Origin: CAZOOM01 sp964460795
GTDB taxonomy: Bacteria > Omnitrophota > Omnitrophia > Omnitrophales > Aquincolibacteriaceae
Direction of reading: 5' to 3'
Assembly: GCA_964460795.1 (NCBI GenBank)
Contig: CAYWRU010000005.1
Coordinates: forward strand, 1-64,000
Length of the DNA: 64,000 nt
The position numbers were made by a program, and so were the translations under genes. Numbering within the stretch: the stretch's first letter is position 1; every line of letters begins with the position of its first letter. This document shows positions 60,614-64,000 of the stretch, piece by piece. The notes below the pieces were generated by a model. It was not told where the DNA came from. It ran no database searches and was given only the letters and a program-made list of their open reading frames with translations.

Positions 60614-61499
60614 ATATTTTCTCCAGGCCCTCACGCTTGCGGTCCTCTTTCTGACCAGCGCTTTTGCCTGCACACTTCAAGCCGCGAATCAAGAAGCTGT
60701 TTCTTCCAATCCAGCAAGTGATTGCCAGAAAAATCAAGATGCTTTGCGAGACAAAGCCCTTCATGAAATTTATAAGATCAATTCGAACCTTGCTCAAATC
60801 TATTGGCGGTCCCGACAATCTTGGGAAGTCCGGTACAACGGCCAGTGGGAAGCTGTGCAAAAAAAGTCTGATCCTTTTTCGGATGCCCGCTCAACCCAGG
60901 GTGAAGTGGAAGCCGGTCATGTCGAGGCTCAAGCGGATCGTTTATGGGAAGAATCGCTTCGTGGACGCAACTCGGTAAAAAAAGAATTAGAATCCTTAAT
61001 CCATCTTTTAGATTCGCTGAACGCCTGCTGTTCGGCATGGGCCTATACACAATGTCTCCATCCGTGGGCAGAGAAAACACTTGAGGACTTAAAAAGCGTC
61101 AAAGGAGACTTTTTTAAAGCCGAATCATTTCTCGATACTCTGCAGGAGAGAATTTTACAAAGCGTAGGGGAGGATCCTTCGGATCACACACCGTACGGCC
61201 CGCGCATGACGGAACCTTTGCAGATTTGGACCGAAAAAGTAGAGCCAAATCTGCTACTTTCAATGCGTGTCCTGGAAAGCAATTTCGAATTTGCTTTACT
61301 CAAACCTTTTTGCTGCGAGTCTTGCACGGCAGAAAACCTTGAGAAATCCAATCGTGATCAGTCCAATCCGCTCCCTCATCCGGAGTCTTCAATTGGCGTC
61401 GGAGGAAAAATTCTGCCGCAGAGAGCCATCGGCCCATACTTAAGAACCTTGGAAGATGAAGTGCGGCTAAAATCCGGCTCGGAAAAAGATTCCGACTAA
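60582..61499 (+). CDS. Secreted Cys-containing protein of unknown family, copy 2
   Basis: About 305 residues from ATG 60582 (the frame is open from 60507, but only the later ATG gives a proper signal peptide: MIKKLKPYTFKYFLQALTLA and on). The mature part is helical, with NACCSAWAYTQCLHPWAEK in the middle and FCCESC towards the end, echoing the preceding protein. It overlaps that gene by 32 bases. The last ~50 residues are polar and poorly ordered. No family recognised. Confidence 0.75.
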   Translation: MIKKLKPYTFKYFLQALTLAVLFLTSAFACTLQAANQEAVSSNPASDCQKNQDALRDKALHEIYKINSNLAQIYWRSRQSWEVRYNGQWEAVQKKSDPFSDARSTQGEVEAGHVEAQADRLWEESLRGRNSVKKELESLIHLLDSLNACCSAWAYTQCLHPWAEKTLEDLKSVKGDFFKAESFLDTLQERILQSVGEDPSDHTPYGPRMTEPLQIWTEKVEPNLLLSMRVLESNFEFALLKPFCCESCTAENLEKSNRDQSNPLPHPESSIGVGGKILPQRAIGPYLRTLEDEVRLKSGSEKDSD

Positions 61500-61611
61500 A
61501 ATCCCAAATGCCAAGCACCAGATCCCAAACAAATTCCAGAATCCAATTGAATGATGCTTGGATACAATCCGTTTGGTATTTGGGTTTTGGGATTTGGAAT
61601 TTCAGGGACAA
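61500..61611. repeat. Imperfect inverted repeat built from the word ATCCCAAA
   Basis: The left side has repeated ATCCCAAA/ATTCCA words (61500-61552) and the right side their complements TTTGGG/TTTGGAAT (61558-61606). It lies between two convergent genes and could end transcripts from both sides. Confidence 0.6.
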
Positions 61612-61615
61612 GCTG

Positions 61616-62002
61616 CTATTTTAAGTCCCGGTTCCACTCTTTGGAAAATTCAGAGGATCCAACCTCAGTTCCCACATGAAAAATGGGATACCAGACAAGA
61701 AGGCGTTTATCTCCCCGGAAGGCCCAACGAATCGGCCAGGTTGGAATTAGATAGGCATTCACCAAAACATTTCCCACCACCGCAAAGGGGACAAGCAAGG
61801 TCCGGCCTGTCACATACGCGGTCTTTTCCGTGGCCTTCACGACCCAGAATCCGGCCGAGGTTTCCGTGGGATTGGGTGCATTCACCAGTTTATTTTCCCA
61901 TTCCGGAAGGTAGTATTTTGAGGTCATATCTCTGCCGGTGGCACAGCCGCCAAGACAGAGCAAACTGATTAGAAATGTCGCCGTGATTTTTGCATATTTC
62001 AT
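61616..62002 (-). CDS. Small lipoprotein
   Basis: 128 residues. MKYAKITATFLISLLCLGGC has a lipoprotein signal peptide with lipobox LGGC, so the mature protein would be lipid-anchored at Cys20. The rest contains a short hydrophobic segment (LLVPFAVVGNVLVNAYLIPT) and no known domain. It is convergent with the secreted pair and divergent from the SAM hydrolase gene. Function unknown. Confidence 0.8.
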   Translation of the reverse strand: MKYAKITATFLISLLCLGGCATGRDMTSKYYLPEWENKLVNAPNPTETSAGFWVVKATEKTAYVTGRTLLVPFAVVGNVLVNAYLIPTWPIRWAFRGDKRLLVWYPIFHVGTEVGSSEFSKEWNRDLK

Positions 62003-62057
62003 GGTATGATTTCCCTCGCTTTGCCGTATTGTAACTCCATTTTAAAAAAATTCGAGA

Positions 62058-62849
62058 ATGAATTTGAGAAATAAACGCCCCATCGTTCTTCTCACTGATT
62101 TTGGAAATTCAGATGCCTATGCCGGAATTCTACGCGGAGTCATTTACCGGGGATTTCCCGAGGCCCTTATCATCGACCTTTCGCATGAAGTTCCGCCTTT
62201 TCAAACGATTCAAGCTGCGTACATGCTGAAATCCAGTATTGCATACTTTCCCCAAGGCTCTGTTTTTGTCATTGTGGTCGATCCTGGAGTCGGGACTTCG
62301 CGGCCCCTTCTCGCCGTTCAAACCCCAACTTCATTTTTTCTAGCTCCAGACAATGGTGTCTTGGAGTGGACGCTGCAAGGGAGCTCTTCCTATATAATCC
62401 GGCGCGTTGCAAAATCACTTCATAGCGCTCCGATTTCCGCTACCTTTCATGGCCGGGATATTTTAGCGCCTTGGGCTGCAGAACTCGCCAAAAACCCTCG
62501 TTCCTTTTCTAAAATCGGTCCCAGGATCTCTAAAATACAAAGTCTTGAATTGCCGGACGTAACTAAAACCAATCGTAAACTTGCAGGGGAAGTGCTTTTC
62601 TTTGACCATTTTGGAAATGCAATCACCAATCTTGAAAAATCATTTTGGCCGGATGACTCTTGGGAGCATTGCAAAATTAAGGCAGGAAGCATTCGGATTT
62701 CAAGCCTGGAGAAGACTTATGGTCCTAAGTCAGTTAAAATGTGCGCACTTATCAATAGTGAGAATCATTTAGAAATTGCACGACCGTCAGGTTCAGCTCG
62801 CAGCCAGCTTAAAATCAAAGATCGGGTCATTGTGGAGTCTACATCATGA
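62058..62849 (+). CDS. SAM hydrolase (adenosine-forming), DUF62 family
   Basis: 263 residues. IVLLTDFGNSDAYAGILRGV, the VVDPGVGTSRPLLAV segment, FHGRDILAPWAAELA and FFDHFGNAITNL are the four hallmark segments of the SAM hydroxide adenosyltransferase family, trimeric enzymes related to fluorinase and chlorinase that split S-adenosylmethionine into adenosine and methionine using water. The halogenase insertion loop is not seen. The gene is coupled to the NUDIX gene by ATGA. Confidence 0.93.
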   Translation: MNLRNKRPIVLLTDFGNSDAYAGILRGVIYRGFPEALIIDLSHEVPPFQTIQAAYMLKSSIAYFPQGSVFVIVVDPGVGTSRPLLAVQTPTSFFLAPDNGVLEWTLQGSSSYIIRRVAKSLHSAPISATFHGRDILAPWAAELAKNPRSFSKIGPRISKIQSLELPDVTKTNRKLAGEVLFFDHFGNAITNLEKSFWPDDSWEHCKIKAGSIRISSLEKTYGPKSVKMCALINSENHLEIARPSGSARSQLKIKDRVIVESTS

Positions 62850-63388
62850 AATCCTACTACAAACTCTTGAAGAAAAAAATTGTATTTTCCAAAGGCCCCA
62901 TCCATTTGACAGACTCCCTCATCCGACTCCGAAGCGGCCTCGTCACTTCGCGTCAAATCATTGAGCATCCCGGCGCCGTAGTGATATTGCCGCGCCTCGA
63001 GCAAGATAAGTTTATTTTGATCAAGCAATTTCGATTTGCTGCCAACAAATGGCTCTCGGAATGGCCGGCGGGCGGGATTGAAAAAGGGGAGAGCCTTAAG
63101 GCTTCGGCGACACGAGAGCTAATGGAAGAAGCGGGTTATCGTCCCCGAAAATTGACGAAAGTAACTGAGTTTTATCCCACACCTGGAATCTCAGGTGAGA
63201 TCATGCATTTGTTTCTTGCAGAAAAGCTCGTCCCGGAATCTGCGCCTCAGGATCATGATGAAGATATTCAAACCCAAGTTTTTTCTTTAGCGCAAATCGG
63301 ACGCATGATTCAAAATGGCAAAATTGAAGATGCGAAGACGATTGTCGGATATTTTTATCTAAAAGAACTATTTGGGAAGAAAGCCTGA
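62846..63388 (+). CDS. NUDIX hydrolase, ADP-ribose pyrophosphatase type
   Basis: 180 residues. The NUDIX box GGIEKGESLKASATRELMEE-AG (residues ~75-96) is complete, with the preceding EWPAGG and the downstream proline-containing PTPGISGE typical of ADP-ribose pyrophosphatases (NudF-like). It probably hydrolyses ADP-ribose or a related nucleoside diphosphate sugar in the cytoplasm. Coupled to the SAM hydrolase gene upstream. Confidence 0.92.
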   Translation: MKSYYKLLKKKIVFSKGPIHLTDSLIRLRSGLVTSRQIIEHPGAVVILPRLEQDKFILIKQFRFAANKWLSEWPAGGIEKGESLKASATRELMEEAGYRPRKLTKVTEFYPTPGISGEIMHLFLAEKLVPESAPQDHDEDIQTQVFSLAQIGRMIQNGKIEDAKTIVGYFYLKELFGKKA

Positions 63389-63400
63389 ATTGCTTATAAT
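63372..63400 (+). promoter_or_regulatory. Candidate promoter P1 for tRNA-Thr
   Basis: TTGGGA (63372-63377), 17 bases, perfect TATAAT (63395-63400). It overlaps the 3' end of the NUDIX gene. Confidence 0.5.
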
Positions 63401-63411
63401 ACGCATTCCCT

Positions 63412-63512
63412 AATGCGGAATGCAGAATTCGGAATGCGGATTTTTTGTAGGTGCATGCACCTGTTATAATAAAACTCTCGATTCCGCATTCAACACTCCG
63501 CATTCAGAATTC
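63412..63512. repeat. Imperfect inverted repeat built from the word GAATGCGGA
   Basis: Left words GCGGAATGC and GGAATGCGGA (63412-63440) face right words ATTCCGCATTC and CTCCGCATTCAGAATTC (63480-63512). A perfect 14-bp palindrome AGGTGCATGCACCT (63449-63462) and a second TATAAT (63465-63470) sit in the loop. Confidence 0.65.
63465..63470 (+). promoter_or_regulatory. Second -10 element (P2) for tRNA-Thr
   Basis: Perfect TATAAT about 48 bases upstream of the tRNA. The matching -35 is poor, and a 14-bp palindrome occupies the spacer, where a regulator could block it. Confidence 0.35.
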
Positions 63513-63518
63513 GTTGTT

Positions 63519-63594
63519 GCTGGTGTAGCTCAGTCGGTAGAGCAGCTGTTTCGTAAACAGCAGGTCGTCAGTTCGATTCTGACCACCAGCTCCA
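63519..63594 (+). tRNA. tRNA-Thr (CGT anticodon), CCA encoded
   Basis: Acceptor GCTGGTG/CACCAGC, D arm GCTC...GAGC, anticodon stem GCTGT/ACAGC with loop TTCGTAA (anticodon CGT, ACG codons), T arm GTCAG-TTCGATT-CTGAC, discriminator T, and genomic CCA at 63592-63594. Confidence 0.95.
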
Positions 63595-63603
63595 TATACT
63601 ATT

Positions 63604-63681
63604 GTAGATTTTTGAATGTAGATTTTAGATTGGGCGGGCTGCCTTAAATCTAAAATCGAAAATCTCAACTCAAAAATTAAA
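63604..63681. repeat. Inverted repeat between tRNA-Thr and rpoN
   Basis: Perfect 11-bp arms GATTTTAGATT (63621-63631) and AATCTAAAATC (63647-63657), with further related words outside (GATTTTTGAA, TCAAAAATT). The two neighbours converge here, so it may be a bidirectional terminator. Confidence 0.6.
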
Positions 63682-63682
63682 A

Positions 63683-64000
63683 TTATCGTTTGCGGCGAAG
63701 ATGAGTTGGCAGAATTTTCAGTAACTCACGATATTTTGCCACAGTCCGGCGGGCAATAGGAATTCCTTCCATTTTTAGTTTACCTACCAAGGCCTGATCA
63801 CTGAGCGGCTTTTTGGGATCTTCGGCAGCGATAATCACCCGGATCCTTTCCATAATACTTCTTTGAGATTCACTCTCGCCTGAGTCCGTATCCATTCGAT
63901 TTGAGAAGAAACTACGCATCGAAACAACGCCCTGAGGGGTTGCCATATATTTTCCGCTGACCGCGCGGCTGATGGAAGATTCATGAAGCCCCAAAGCCTC
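63683..64000 (-). CDS. rpoN: RNA polymerase sigma-54 factor, C-terminal part only
   Basis: The window holds the last ~105 residues; the gene continues past 64000. LGLHESSISRAVSGKYMATP is the helix-turn-helix of the DNA-binding region, and ARRTVAKYRE is the RpoN box that reads the -24 element. Sigma-54 directs transcription of enhancer-dependent genes in the cytoplasm. The gene ends with RRKR and converges with tRNA-Thr. Confidence 0.95.
   Translation of the reverse strand, partial: EALGLHESSISRAVSGKYMATPQGVVSMRSFFSNRMDTDSGESESQRSIMERIRVIIAAEDPKKPLSDQALVGKLKMEGIPIARRTVAKYRELLKILPTHLRRKR

Noticed and set aside
1..64000. CRISPR arrays, insertion sequences, prophage genes and rRNA genes
   Set aside because: I saw no regularly spaced repeats, transposase or integrase motifs, phage structural genes or rRNA sequence in the window.

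Overview
This 64 kb window most likely comes from a member of Candidatus Omnitrophota (OP3) or a close PVC-type lineage. That is an inference. It rests on a 27.6 kb open reading frame (9,191 codons) flanked by two other very large secreted ORFs, on Gram-negative envelope genes (heptose synthesis, a lipoprotein, TolC-like segments), and on the house-keeping gene order. Giant genes are already known in Omnitrophota, so size alone is not new.

Layout. 1-67: partial tRNA-Val on the minus strand. 622-5916: secreted 1,764-aa protein with two tandem domains resembling fructose-1,6-bisphosphate aldolase/phosphatase. 6125-12284: thrS, then infC-rpmI-rplT-pheS-pheT, the classical translation cluster. 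12297-13661: rarA. 13795-15296: two tandem STAS-PilZ proteins. 15324-15428: a promoter running straight into a terminator (possible small RNA). 15467-24069: DUF1844 protein, a flippase-like membrane protein, Trm112-like protein, aroQ, accB, accC, an AmaP-like protein, PPi-type phosphofructokinase, gmhA, hldE-C, thiD2, thiE and a PfkB-family kinase, mostly with overlapping starts and stops. 24074: tRNA-Gly. 24690-52265: the giant ORF. 52408-58131: a third secreted ORF with a nucleotidyltransferase-like block. 58237-59356: decayed DUF4143 ATPase and a MntA/HepT (MNT-HEPN) toxin-antitoxin pair. 59382-63388: a Fur-family regulator, two related secreted proteins, a lipoprotein, SAM hydrolase and a NUDIX hydrolase. 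63519: tRNA-Thr. 63683-64000: partial rpoN.

The most striking signal is a five-residue motif, R-[SA]-E-[VLMAT]-R, found about 27 times in the three large secreted ORFs and not seen by me in any house-keeping protein here. All three ORFs end in the same signature, R-[SA]-E-[LA]-R-M-x-[QE]-S-A-stop. The internal copies tend to sit at borders of recognisable domains. All six Arg codons and all six Ser codons are used, so selection looks protein-level. My leading hypothesis is a family of secreted polyproteins with processing or sorting sites. No protease or receptor for the motif can be named from this window.
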